Source of the DNA: Sanghuangporus weigelae | Taxonomy: Eukaryota; Basidiomycota; Agaricomycetes; Hymenochaetales; Hymenochaetaceae | Direction: 5' to 3' | DNA: 64,000 nt | Assembly (NCBI GenBank): GCA_033182465.1 | Contig: CP137329.1 | Coordinates: 1 to 64,000, forward strand | Position numbers and translations under genes: made by a program | In this document: one piece after another, positions 45,801-57,057 of the stretch | How the letters are laid out: the number at the start of each line of letters is the position of its first letter | Position numbering within the stretch: position 1 is the first letter of the stretch | Notes under the pieces: model-generated | Seen by the model: the letters and a program-made list of their open reading frames with translations, nothing else | Databases searched by the model: none | Told to the model about the DNA's origin: nothing

Positions 45801-46995
45801 ATGCAACCCCGGCGACGCGGCAGAAGGCTGTCCAACGATTTACGGGAATGCATCATCACTATGAACAAGAAACTCAGCGCCTCTCAGATCGCAGCCTTGA
45901 TCGACATACCCAAGACAACAGTTTTCCGGATAATACGAGAGTTCAAGTGCAACAGGACTGTTGCTGCGCATGAACTTGGTTTTCGTGGAAGGCCTCGAGT
46001 GCTTGATTATATCCACACCGAGGTATACACATGTTGAAACCTGTCCTGGTAGCTGTTGGTTCACACCACGTAGTTCCTTTGCGGGTCACTAAGCAATCTC
46101 AATGACCGTTACATCGACGAGTTGAGGCTACTGCTCCAGGAAAGATGGGAGAAGGAGGTCTCGGATGCGACTATACGCAGGTCCTTGCTGCACGCTGGTT
46201 TCACACTTAAGAAGGTGGCTGTCTCTGTCGCTTTGCTTCCCCACGCAGTCCACGCGAACTGAAATCGTCGTTGTCTAGTTATCGAAAAGGGCTCTCGAGC
46301 GGAATGAGACTCTGCGTGCACAGTATGTCGTACGTATCGCCTCTCAGTACACAGCGGAACAGCTGGTGTTTGTCGATGAGAGTGCTTGTGATCGGCGGGC
46401 TTTTCTTCGCAACACTGCTTGGGCCCTTGAGGGTCGCTGTGCATGTCGCAAGCAGTTTTTCAATAGGGGGAAACGGTGATTCTGCCTCTTGTGGCACGTC
46501 GCAAGCTTCTGATTCACTCCGTTAGCTTCTCCGTCTTGCCAGCTATCAGCCTCGATGGGACAATCGACTGCACTATCGTACAGGGCGCATTCAATACCAA
46601 ATTGTTCGCAGAATTCATCGCCGGCCTGTTGGACAAAATGCATCCCTTCCCCGGCACCCAATCAGTCATCGTGATGGACAACTGCCCAATACACAAGGCT
46701 CCCGAGATCCGGGAGCTCATCGAATCTCGGTCTGTCTCACTAGCAATGCAAGTCGCAGCTTGTACTGACCCCTTTGCTTAGGGGTGTCAGGCTTGAATTT
46801 CTTCCTCCTTACTCACCAGACTACAATCCTATTGAACTTGCATTCTCCGTAATCAAGTCTAGGTTAAAATGGCAGGGTCCCGGTCCTCAGGATGGCACGT
46901 CAGTTGTTGAGCAACTCTGCAGGCAAGTGTATTCCATTAATTCTTTGGATAGTTATTCCTTCTTTCGCCACTGTCGCTATGATGTGCTTGTATAG
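45801..46995 (+). CDS. DD34E transposase (IS630/Tc1/mariner type), left copy
   Basis: Cuts and pastes the element. It splices into one open frame from MQPRRRGRRLSNDLRE. First comes a helix-turn-helix N-terminus (MNKKLSASQIAALIDIPKTT, VFRIIREFKC, FRGRPRVLD), then LQERWEKEVSDATIRRSLLH. The first Asp is in QLVFVDESACDRR and the second Asp in SVIVMDNCPIHKAPE. The Glu is in LEFLPPYSPDYNPIELAF, 34 residues after the second Asp. The C-terminus is FFRHCRYDVLV. The introns found include those ending at 46089-46102, near 46278, before 46530 and before 46784, each short with GT..AG ends. No lesion was found. An upstream ORF (45393-45713) may be a 5' exon but could not be joined with confidence. Confidence 0.85.
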
Positions 46996-47139
46996 GCCGT
47001 TGAATCTGAAGATAGTGTATGTTTGCGGACTTTGGATCATCGATCTCCGGAGGGCTAGTAAGCGAGCTGGGAATACGTTTATAAGCAGCTACCTTCTTCG
47101 TTGCCACATCACTTTTTTTTTTTTTCATCTCTTACCATC

Positions 47140-47579
47140 ATGAGTCCCACTCCTAGAAAACTCGCAGTTCGCAAGACTGCAGTTCGCAAGACTGCAGCTA
47201 GTAAGACTGCCGGGACGAAGCAGGCATCCGCCGTTACAAGAAACTCCTCTCCCAAAAAAGCAGCAACGGCCCTGGAGCCCCAGCGAGCAAATGGCCCTCA
47301 TTCGAACTCTCAAAATGCAGATGTCATTGCTGAAGGACCACGGAAACGAGGCTGGCCAAGGAAGGCAGAGCGGCCTGCTGTCAACAAGAACGGTGTTGAA
47401 GAGATGGTAGTACTGATAGTCTTGTCTTCTGGTATTGCACTCATACTTCATAACAGAATAACATGGAAGCGGAGCCCACCATGACAAAAGCAAGGGGCCG
47501 GAGAGCTGCTGACGAGGACCTGACATATCAATATGAAGAGCCCTATGATGAAGAACCATCACAACTTGATATTGCCTGA
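47140..47579 (+). CDS. Lys/Arg-rich, AT-hook-like protein, left copy
   Basis: Starts MSPTPRKLAVRKTAVRKTAA, a histone-H1-like tail with repeated RKTA/SKTA units, and includes RKRGWPRKAERP, which resembles an AT-hook. One intron follows GVEEM (GTAGTA..AACAG), and exon 2 gives NNMEAEPTMTKARGRRAADE and an acidic end EEPYDEEPSQLDIA. The stop TGA (47577-47579) is followed at once and in the same frame by ATG GCT of the next ORF, so these may be one gene interrupted by a single TGA. A DNA-binding role is inferred from composition only; the family is not recognised. Confidence 0.6.
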
Positions 47580-48463
47580 ATGGCTAATGACAATCTGGGT
47601 CAAGAGTCAGATACCAACAGAGTCCGTACTAGCAATCCTTGGGACTTTGATAATCCGTTGCTTGCAGCCGGTGTGTAGACCATTATAGGAGTTTGTCAGT
47701 CTCTAATGATTTAATAGACTATGCTGACAATTCGGACCAAGAGTATAGATGCGACTCTTCGGTTGTATCTTACGTGCGTTTCATGGAAAATCTCGAACGT
47801 GAAAAAGAGGAGCAGCAAGCTCCTAAAGAAACGCGATCAACACTTGTTGTTCTGGTTGACGATGGGCGGGCTTTGCGCAAAATGAACGTCGAACCTCAAC
47901 ACAGCATAATCGATGTGCGTCAGAACGTGGCAAGTATTCTTCAGTGCTATCTCACCTCGGTTACACTAGGCTACACCGGTCCGTGGTTTAAGAAGATTGG
48001 AACGAAGATTCAACCACGGTATCTCGAATCCGATGTAGATCTTGATGAGCTTGTGCAAGGGTTCAAGAAGTATCTTGAGGAGCTAAAGAAAAAGCGCAAG
48101 GTCGATAGTGCAGGCGAAATTGTGCTTATGAACATGAACGATGAACGGGTAAATGTGATCATTTGCCTTTCTCTCTTTCACGTGTTGATGCGCGAATTCT
48201 GTTCCATTTAGAAGGGTTCTAAATGCTCAGGAAGCGTACTTCAGAATGCGACCAAACCAACCAGTGTGGCGGAAGCAATGAAAGATGACCTGAATGCAAT
48301 GCTCGCGCCTCATATCAAGGAGATCAAGAAGAACCTACGGTGTAGCGCGCATCCGGAGGAAGTTTGTTATGTTCATGCCGATGGCACTCATATATATTAT
48401 ACAATGAAGAATTATTTTGATCATGCAAGGCTCCTAGTACGTGTCTTACTATTATCTATGTGA
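47580..48463 (+). CDS. Unrecognised acidic/charged protein, left copy
   Basis: Begins MANDNLGQESDTNRVRTSNP. A 47-nt intron joins to DYADNSDQEYRCDSSVVSYV, then NLEREKEEQQ, STLVVLVDDGRALRKMNVEP, SVTLGYTGPWFKKIGTKIQP and ELVQGFKKYLEELKKKRK. A second intron leads to KGSKCSGSVLQ, AHPEEVCYVHADGTHIYYTM and NYFDHARLL. The end is uncertain: a donor GTACGT follows LL, so the protein may continue in another exon. A diverged relic of the same gene lies in the core (50380-50860). No family is recognised. It is in frame with the upstream Lys/Arg-rich ORF across one TGA. Confidence 0.6.
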
Positions 48464-50334
48464 TTCTGGAGGCTTCTGAGCTTTTGTAGCTAAGTAAAGC
48501 TCCGGGCGTTGTAGCGCACTGGCTCCTCCTGTGCCAGTACACTCATACTATGGCTCCCTCTTACTGCAGATACCATATCCCAGCACTGCCGACACCTGAG
48601 AGTGTGAGGGCACACTCCTATTGCACTCGGGACATCATTTGAGCACGTATCCATTGATTCCAGCACACGTACTGTACTGCGGCGCCCTCCTATGACCCAA
48701 ATCGATCCGCCGATGGCTCCCCGACACTCAGACAGGTCCGCCGACAGCTCCTACCCAGCACCAGGCACTATAGGACACATCCCTCAGTGACTACGTGCCG
48801 CCGATCTTATGATTTACCATACGTACAGCCGTGCGGCGACTCTGGATGCCTCCGAGTCGGCCCCCCTTGGCGCCGATCAATGCGGCGGACACTCAGACAT
48901 CCTCAGGTACCCTCGCCGACGCCTCCTACAGCTTACCAAGCAGTCCCCCATTGTCTAGGGAGCTATATATTGTCATATGTGCTTACATGCCTCATTACGA
49001 TGTATCTGCCACCAGTCCGGCAGTCCCCCACAGCACTGCCGCTCCGGCCACTCATATTAGTCACTAGGGATTGCCCACACTCTGTATTGAGTGCCGCCGA
49101 TGCATCGGACACCTCAGGGACATCGGCTGATGCGCCCTTTGTCTCATATACGCGATATCAGCCTCCAATCATCAGTTCCGATGTTTCCCGACTTCCCCCC
49201 GACGCGGCGGCCCCCATTAGACCATGTATGGAAGGTAGGCATGTGGTACATCGGCGTGCCAAGCCACCGACTCGCGCCGCCAAGCCCAACTCCACCGGCG
49301 CCCGTGTTATTACAGATACTCAATATTTCATGTGATTGGATGCCCCCCTCACGTTGCCGCTCTCAGATTTCACCTGGGCGCTCCGGCAGCGGCCCTTGGT
49401 GACCCAGATGACTCAGGAGATGTTGTCAGACAGTAGGATGTGTCGGCGACAGCAGTAGAGTATATATAGAGCTTATACTAGCTTGTAGACGACAAGGATT
49501 CCAAGCCTAGCAAGGATTCCAAGAGCATGTACCAGACCGAGCGCCAGAGTTTGAGATATCCCTCACTCTGAGTCTCCCCTCATGTACTGAGCCTCCCCCT
49601 TGACTATATACTATCCTTGACATCTCCTCTTGTTTGACTCCACATTCTACTTGCCTTCGCCGCCTCCGGTACGCCTCTGCCGCTCTGACGTTCAGTGAGT
49701 GAGTAGGGCTTGGGATTTAACCCTGAGCCTCCTCCCCACACTTTATACCTGTCCGGCGCCCCTCTATTTGACATCGGCGACCCTTTGGCGACCCAGGCTT
49801 CTTATCAGACTCCCCTTCGGCGTCCTTTCCAGCCTTTCACTCCAGTTTATCCCATCTATTGATCTTATACGGTCTTTTCCTTTCATCTATCGCGTTTACG
49901 CTACTTCGGCAGATTTGTGCAGCCTCCCCCTCAATCCGGCACCCCTCTATTCGACATCGGCGGCCACCTGGCGACCCAGCCTTCCTATCATGCACCCCTG
50001 CAGCGCCCTTTCCAGCCTTTCACTCCAGCTTAGTCCATATATTCATCTTATACGGTCCTTTCTCTCCATCTATTGTGTTTACGCTACGTCGGCAGCCCCC
50101 TGTGATCCCCCCTCTCAAGCGGCGGTCCTGTTATCCTATTCCCTTTATCCAGCGGCATCCCTAGACCCATCCATTACATCTCCGACGGTTCCTGGCACCT
50201 GCCGGGTAGTAGGTCTTTGAGAGTCTGATAGCGTCGGCATCCCATTTTTGGAGGTCCCTTCATACATTCAGCACCCTTAGTAGGACGGACATCTGTAGCA
50301 CCTTCAGATACGACACCGCCGACCGACAGCGCAT
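48464..50334. repeat. Non-coding C-rich inner part of the left arm with minisatellites
   Basis: About 1.9 kb with several overlapping open frames but no credible gene. It contains an 18-bp minisatellite (CCTAGCAAGGATTCCAAG, about 49489-49533) and an approximately 190-bp tandem repeat (about 49750-50110) with units running from CCCCTCTATT to GTTTACGCTAC. The right arm has one more copy of the 18-bp unit and diverged long units. Confidence 0.7.
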
Positions 50335-50379
50335 TGACCGTCATAGTAGTATGGCAATCTGACGATTTGATAGCTATCG

Positions 50380-50860
50380 CATTTGATGTACAACCGGATA
50401 ATGGACGCGACCCGTCGGTTCTATCTTACATGCGCCTCATGAGAAATCTCGAACATAAAATTAAGGTCCAGTACGCTCTCAATGAAAGATGATCGATACT
50501 CATTGTTCTAGATTACGAGGGGGGCGCTTTGTGCAAAATGAACATCAAATCGCGACACGACATAATGATGTGCATCAGAATGCCACCTCGCCGCAGTTTA
50601 AGAAGATTACCACAAGTGTTCTAGCATGGTGTGTTCTAGCATGGTACCTCAACTCCAACAAAGGCATTGGCAAACTCGTTAAAGGATATAGCGCTGATGA
50701 ACACGATCAATGAACGGTAGGTGCGATTGTTTACCTTGCCCCTTTCCTTGCATTGTGCGCTTATTTGTTTCAATTAGAAGTGTTCCATACGCTCAGGAAA
50801 CACTTTCACCAGTGCGGCCCAAGCAGCTTCAATGCAATGCTCGCATTTCATATGTGTAAC
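50380..50860 (+). pseudogene. Diverged relic of the arm charged-protein gene
   Basis: Stretches such as SVLSYMRLMRNLEHK (against SVVSYVRFMENLEREK) and GALCKMNI (against RALRKMNV), and later the sequence around the conserved TTCAATGCAATGCTCGC, align in order with 47755-48310. The copy has lost much sequence and its frame. It shows that an older duplicate existed in the core side of the element. Confidence 0.7.
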
Positions 50861-51101
50861 TGTAACTATAAATAGAGATCGTTGCCGGCAGAGCCAGAAA
50901 TAATCAAAGAAGCTCTGATTCTCGCTTATGAAGCAGCAGTCGCTTTTGGTGAGTTTTTTTGAAGAGTATGCTTCCTTTTGATGAAGCGTCCATAAGTATC
51001 TATCTGGTCTCACGGCATGACTTTGCTTTCCCATGCCCATGAGATCGTGTCAATTGATCAATATCGAGATCGATATCTGTTCCCCTCTAACCACGACCAA
51101 C

Positions 51102-52522
51102 ATGTCATTTGAGGGCACTACCGAAAACCAGAGTTTATGTGGGTCCTCATCCTCCATTCTCCTTGACTTGTTCTGAGATTGTCTTAGATATCCAAGTTCC
51201 TTGGGATGAAGGTAAGAATTTTCTCTTATGTAGAGTTCATTCTCGTTGTACTTATAATCGGGTATAAGGCACCCTCTCGGAATTGCGGGTGCCCATTTCT
51301 ACATGGAATATGTCTGTGTCCAGAGCTCTGAATGAGCAGGCCATCAGCAGCTCTGATTTCTACCGGGGGTACTTGGCTGCCATTCGGCAGGTGGCACCCT
51401 GCATCCGCGAGTTGTTTCAGGCACATGTGGAGCTGGCCGTCCGCACCGATACGCTGATTACCCTGCATAACCAAGCCACAAATGACGATCTGCAACGGAG
51501 GATGGCAGAAGTGAGTTTTAGCACTTTCTTTCAAGGATTTATAATTGCTTATAATCTCTTAGGAACAATCGTTGACTCACGCTATCGGAGGAAGGAGTAG
51601 TTTGGATATCGGTCTGAAGCTCCTCACCGAAGCGGGATGTATTATGGCGGAAATCGGTAGCCAGGACGGTGTCCTTCAGGTCGGAAACGAAACGAGACAT
51701 CAAGCTTTTATGACCTGCATCGACAAGTATAAAAAACCCATCCCGAATGTCTTTCTCTCCAATGTGTGCAGTTTGATGATCGGCTTCAAGGAACTAGTGG
51801 TGAAGGAGGAGGAGGATCCGAATGCGGTTGATGTAATGATGGCGTTTCTGGCGGCAGTTCAATGGCGAATCCCGCTCTTAAAGGACACAATCGAAACCGT
51901 GTCAAGTAGCCTACTGTCACGGCGGAGAAATCAGGTTGAACTTCTTGAGTTCTGCGTGCGGGCATTCCCTCCGGAAGAAACTTATGCGCAGGCAGCGGTT
52001 GATTTTTTTGTCAACAAACGCAACCCCATTCGGCAGCTTGGAAACAACGCTGCTCACCCGATAGACATCGGGATGTCATTCGCCTCGATCAATTTTTTGG
52101 TCGAGCAGGTTCGGATAAGCGAGGAGAATAAAACAGCCCTACGTCAAATTGCCTTCGAAATGGAAACTATTCACGATTCCTACCAAGATATAGAGCTCGG
52201 GTATGTCAGGCGGGAAGAAGAGGAGGAGCCGAAGAAGGAGAAGAAAGGGAAAGGGAAGGGGAAGAAAGGGAAGGAGAAGGGCGATACCATTGCTGTTTTA
52301 CTCGGTGATACTCAAAAACGCACACCCAGAGTCAAGCCATGGGCTAAGGAAATGTTCATGCCAATGAGGACGGTTCTCCGAGAACCTCGATCAGAGGAGT
52401 ATGATTCAACGCCGATCGAATCGAGCGCAGGAGGGAGTGGCGAAGTTGTGGTAGAGGGAAAAGGAAAAGGAAAAGGGAAAGGGAAAGGGAAAGAGAAGGC
52501 GAGACCGAGTAAGAGGTGTTGA
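51102..52522 (+). CDS. Core cargo gene 1, unrecognised, with an HEPN/DUF4145-like motif
   Basis: Four exons in frame: MSFEGTTENQ, then NIQVPWDEG, then TLSELRVPISTWNMSVSRAL and AYL-type helices (DFYRGYLAAIRQVAPCIREL) to RRMAE, then the long last exon EQSLTHAIGGRSSLDIGLKL to KARPSKRC. The introns are short with GT..AG ends. The middle is all-helical by look. RNPIRQLGNNAAHPIDIG resembles the LRxxGNxAAH signature of DUF4145/HEPN-like domains, which is suggestive, not proof. The last 90 residues are a Lys/Gly/Glu low-complexity tail (KGKGKGKKGK and similar). It is unique to the core, on the plus strand, and 320 bp ahead of core gene 2. Its function is unknown. Confidence 0.65.
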
Positions 52523-52840
52523 GTGTAAATGAAGGGAGGAAAGAGAAGAAGAGGAGATGATTGCTCCCACTGTGTACTTTAGTCCAAGCTCTGTGTCCTT
52601 TGCTCCTCGAAAGATTCAAAGAAAGAAAGCGCGCACCACTTGGCCACACTAGATTAGAGATCCGGTCAGACGACCCTAGATGTTAGTCAGCCGAGCCTGG
52701 GTAAGATTCGGCTTGTCGTCCGTATATAAGAAAGCCAGAGATGAATGATCCCCAGTACCTACTTTGTCTCCTCCCACCATCATTGTTATCTCCCTCCCCT
52801 ACACCGATCTTCCCCACTCAAACTCTGTTTGAGTAGTGTC

Positions 52841-54158
52841 ATGTACTCCTCGCGAGCTATCCTTAGGGGCTGTGAGTATCAGCCGCTATTGTTCAAAGCA
52901 CTGAAAATAACTGACCGCCACAACCTAGCCCTGAGTTCCAGAAATGTTCCCATTCTGGAGAAAGTCAGCCCAGGTACGTTTCCTCGGTTGAATGCTGTAG
53001 CATGCACACTTTCGAACTCTTTTGATCAGTATCCAAGACAGTAACTTCTGCGAAGTCCGTATCTCCAGATACAGAAGCAGTGAATGCTGCGAAGACTGCG
53101 AAGGAGAAGGAGGATGCGTTTGTAGACGACATGAACCAACACTTTACGGCTATGTGCGAGCAAATTGGACTCGGAATTAAGAGCACCCAAGAAAAATTTG
53201 CCATTATACATAGGGAATTGTACGAACGGAGAGAGCGTTTGAATAAAAACGAGATCGCTTTCAATATCGTAGGAATCTTTCTCCTTTCTTTTTTTCGGCA
53301 TAATGGGAAGTTTGATTTGTCATGTTTTAATAGGCAACCCGGACCCAAGCAAACGAGACAAATCCAGAAGTTCTCCAGAGAGCGTTGACCATTGTGTACG
53401 ACGCAGTAGCCGCTTACGTGGATAGTCTACAATCCGCAGACCAGCAGATTCCTGGGGGCGCCACCTGGAGACTGGAGGACGCAAAGACTTCCGACAGACG
53501 TATTAATGCCGAGATTTTCACGCAGAAGCTCTGGGAATTCCTCGAACTCCAGCGCGATTCCATTGTGGGAACAGAATTGGCATTTTTAGCGGAGCGTTTC
53601 TGCCAAAAGCTGGTTGAGTGGACTAAATTTACAGAAGATCAGCACAAAAGTACCAAGGAGATGGATATAGATAAGGCAGAGGATCGATTTCGTCGCCTAA
53701 AGCGGGCGTCTGAATGCTTCCCGAAGGACGATGTCTCGATTAAGATCCTATCCTTTGTGGTTTTCGCGCCGAAAGCCTCCGGTACTGAGAATAATTATAA
53801 AGCGGAGATGAAAGATCGATATGATTCCCATCGCTACTGAAGTGTTGCGTACAGTTCCAAGGCGAGGTGCGACTATGAGCAAGGCAGCGAACCGCTTGAA
53901 GAGAAGAAGAAGCGTATTTGGTATCATGGTCATTTATCAGTGCTCGCACTTCTGCTGGAGCGGGTCAGGCAGGCCGAATCCGACGACCCGAATCGTGGTT
54001 TTCCTGTTTTCACTCAAGCGGACACATATGGTGATTCGGATGATGATTTGGATGGTGATTTGGATGGTGATTCATCCGGGACAGACGACATGGATACGGG
54101 CGACAAAAGTGAATCCTCAGTGTCGAACGGTTGTCCGCCGGTGGTGAGCCCTGCATAA
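52841..54158 (+). CDS. Core cargo gene 2, unrecognised, helical with acidic tail
   Basis: Start uncertain; MYSSRAILRGCEYQPLLFKA at 52841 joins in frame by an intron to SKTVTSAKSVSPDTEAVNAA. Then come helical stretches DDMNQHFTAMCEQIGLGIKS and RELYERRERLNKNEIAFNI. An intron leads to ATRTQANETNPEVLQRALTI and WEFLELQRDSIVGTELAFLA. A further intron leads to SKARCDYEQGSEPLEEKKKR and LLLERVRQAESDDPNRGF. The end is an acidic Asp/Gly/Ser tail, VVSPA. There is no transmembrane segment or known motif. Together with gene 1 it gives the core two helical proteins in tandem. Confidence 0.6.
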
Positions 54159-54458
54159 ATTCGTAAGGTATTTGGGTCTCCGCACCATTTTTTATGGTTG
54201 TAACTAACATGATCTGAGTTTGCTCCTTGCGTTTGGGCCTTAAGTTAGTGGAATTTTTCGAAATCGCCTTATTCTCATTTCGTTATGGCGGTTCGTTTGA
54301 TATGCATACCAGTTTTTCGATAGGAGTTTCTGGGAACATTATTGATTTCGGATCGTCTCCAGAAATTTGTTCCCACTTCCTTTCGTACCCTTATTTATTG
54401 TGCGCATGAATATATGTAATGTAACACATCATGTTTATTATTGAACGTTATTGTCTGT

Positions 54459-55226
54459 TCAGCCAATGTCCTCCCGGGCATAGAAAAGCACGGCGGATGC
54501 AAGCCCACGTGTGATGTGAACACCCGACTGTGACGCCATTGAAATCAATTTGTCGGTTGTCAACCTGAGTAGAATCGGGTTAATGTGCGGATATCCATTA
54601 CATTTCAGAACATCGGCCAGCACTGAGTAGTTCATGTTGTCGCGCCCTCGTTCCATATGATCATCGCACATCTTCAACCAAACCTCTACCAAAGGATAAT
54701 CACGAATTTTATTCTTCGCGGACGGGGAGCCTCGAGTTCTGTTGTGGTGACCTTTGCGATGATATCCGTTACGACGCGATGCAGAGTGCCTGTTCCGATA
54801 TCTGTGATGCCTGTAGTCATCCTCGGATAACGAACTGCGATCGTGATAATCCTTTTCTGCGGAGCTTTCAGAGTCCGCCCGCCCTGATGATGATGAGGAT
54901 CGAAAGTGACGTGTATGACCTCTCTTTCTGATGGATCGGCTCCTGCCACGCGATGATCCACAGTACCTTCTATCATCCCTCGGCCTGTCTCGTGCAGGCC
55001 GGGAGGCGGGCGATGGCGATGCATGGCGAGTCCTTCCAGCACTGGAATTTTCTACACCTGGTTTGATCTGCGGATCCCCATCCGCTTGTGCTTGACCAGC
55101 GCCAGCTTGGTTTGTAAGCCCCTGCTGCATGCCTATGGCGGTTGAACCTAAGGTGGTCTGCACAGTTCGCTTTGATTTGTGGTAGTCGAGCAAGTTCAGC
55201 TGCCTGGGAACCTCCGAAGCTGTCAC
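54459..55226 (-). CDS. Core cargo gene 3, Arg/Ser-rich protein with SAM-like C-terminus
   Basis: Minus-strand ORF. The middle is rich in Ser, Arg and His (SRGRSRSIRKRGHTRHFR, SSSSSGRADSESSAEKD). The last 80 residues are compact: RDYPLVEVWLKMCDDHMERG, YSVLADVLKCNGYPHINPIL, RLTTDKLISMASQSGVHITR and ASAVLFYAREDIG. The pattern of a LEVWL-type start and a GYxxI..LLRLT middle is reminiscent of SAM-like helical domains in fungal proteins; this is tentative. No ATG is present at the 5' end. The open frame crosses the core/arm border at 55227 and continues into the arm as PLVGRTSVAPSDTTPPTDS, so the gene either starts in the arm through an upstream exon or was cut when the arm formed. Confidence 0.55.
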   Translation of the reverse strand: MTASEVPRQLNLLDYHKSKRTVQTTLGSTAIGMQQGLTNQAGAGQAQADGDPQIKPGVENSSAGRTRHASPSPASRPARDRPRDDRRYCGSSRGRSRSIRKRGHTRHFRSSSSSGRADSESSAEKDYHDRSSLSEDDYRHHRYRNRHSASRRNGYHRKGHHNRTRGSPSAKNKIRDYPLVEVWLKMCDDHMERGRDNMNYSVLADVLKCNGYPHINPILLRLTTDKLISMASQSGVHITRGLASAVLFYAREDIG

Positions 55227-57057
55227 GCTGTCGGTCGGCGGCGTCGTATCTGAAGGTGCTACAGATGTCCGTCCTACTAAGGGTGCTGAATGTATGAAGG
55301 GACCTCCAAAAATGGGATGCCGACGCTATCAGACTCTCAAAGACCTACTACCCGGCAGGTGCCAGGAACCGTCGGAGACGTAATGGATGGGTCTAGGGAT
55401 GCCGCTGGATAAAGGGAATAGGATAACAGGACCGCCGCTTGAGAGGGGGGATCACAAGAGGCTGGCGACGTGGTATAAACTCGGCCACAGGAAGGTATGA
55501 AGTGTATAAGATGAATATAAAGGATAAAATGGAGTGAGTGGCTGGAGAAGGCGCCGCTGGGTCGTCTGATAGGATGCCTGGGTCATCGGATGGCCGCCGA
55601 CGTCGAATAGAGGGGTGCCGGACTGAGGGGGAGGCCGCAGGAATCCGCCGAAGTAGCGTAAACGCGATAGATGAAAGGAAAAGACCGTATAAGATCAATA
55701 TATGGGATAAACTGGAGTGAAAGGCTGGAAAGGACGCCGAAGGGGAGTCTGATGAGAAGCCTGGGTCGCCGAAGGGTCGCCGACGTCGAATAGAGGGGCG
55801 CCGGATCACTGAACGTCAGAGCGGCAGAGGCGTACCGGAGGCGGCGAAGGCAAGTAGAATGTGGAGTCAAACAAGAGGAGATGTCAAGGATAGTATATAG
55901 TCAAGGGGGAGGCTCAGTACATGAGGGGAGACTCAGAGTGAGGGATATCTCAAACTCTGGCGCTCGGTCTGGTACATGCTCTTGGAATCCTTGCTAGGCT
56001 TGGAATCCTTGCTAGGCTTGGAATCCTGTCGTCTACAAGCTAGTATAAGCTCTATATATACTCTACTGCTGTCGCCGACACATCCTACTGTCTGACAACA
56101 TCTCCTGAGTCATCTGGGTCGCCAAGGGCCGCTGCCGGAGCGCCCAGGTGAAATCTGAGAGCGGCAACGTGAGGGGGGCATCCAATCACATGAAATATTG
56201 AGTATCTGTAATAACACGGGCGCCGGTGGAGTTGGGCTTGGCGGCGCGAGTCGGTGGCTTGGCACGCCAATGTACCACATGCCTACCTTCCATACATGGT
56301 CTAATGGGGGCCGCCGCGTCGGGGGGAAGTCGGGAAACATCGGAACTGATGATTGGAGGCTGATATCGCGTATATGAGACAAAGGGCGCATCAGCCGATG
56401 TCCCTGAGGTGTCCGATGCATCGGCGGCACTCAATACAGAGTGTGGGCAATCCCTAGTGACTAATATGAGTGGCCGGAGCGGCAGTGCTGTGGGGGACTG
56501 CCGGACTGGTGGCAGATACATCGTAATGAGGCATGTAAGCACATATGACAATATATAGCTCCCTAGACAATGGGGGACTGCTTGGTAAGCTGTAGGAGGC
56601 GTCGGCGAGGGTACCTGAGGATGTCTGAGTGTCCGCCGCATTGATCGGCGCCAAGGGGGGCCGACTCGGAGGCATCCAGAGTCGCCGCACGGCTGTACGT
56701 ATGGTAAATCATAAGATCGGCGGCACGTAGTCACTGAGGGATGTGTCCTATAGTGCCTGGTGCTGGGTAGGAGCTGTCGGCGGACCTGTCTGAGTGTCGG
56801 GGAGCCATCGGCGGATCGATTTGGGTCATAGGAGGGCGCCGCAGTACAGTACGTGTGCTGGAATCAATGGATACGTGCTCAAATGATGTCCCGAGTGCAA
56901 TAGGAGTGTGCCCTCACACTCTCAGGTGTCGGCAGTGCTGGGATATGGTATCTGCAGTAAGAGGGAGCCATAGTATGAGTGTACTGGCACAGGAGGAGCC
57001 AGTGCGCTACAACGCCCGGAGCTTTACTTAGCTACAAAAGCTCAGAAGCCTCCAGAA

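Larger units (their letters stand above)
43712..50334 (+). repeat. Left arm of the giant inverted repeat
   Basis: About 5578 bp once the 1045-bp foldback insertion plus duplicated TA is removed. It matches the inverse of 55227-60764 at well above 99 percent over the coding part, by comparison of translated ORFs and selected stretches. The inner border lies just after CCGCCGACCGACAGCG. Confidence 0.88.

Noticed and set aside
48787-49402. Overlapping ORFs in the inner arm (182, 103 and 78 residues) and their mirror at 56110-56734
   Set aside because: Several frames are open at once in C-rich, repetitive DNA. There are no splice logic or family features and no reason to prefer one frame.
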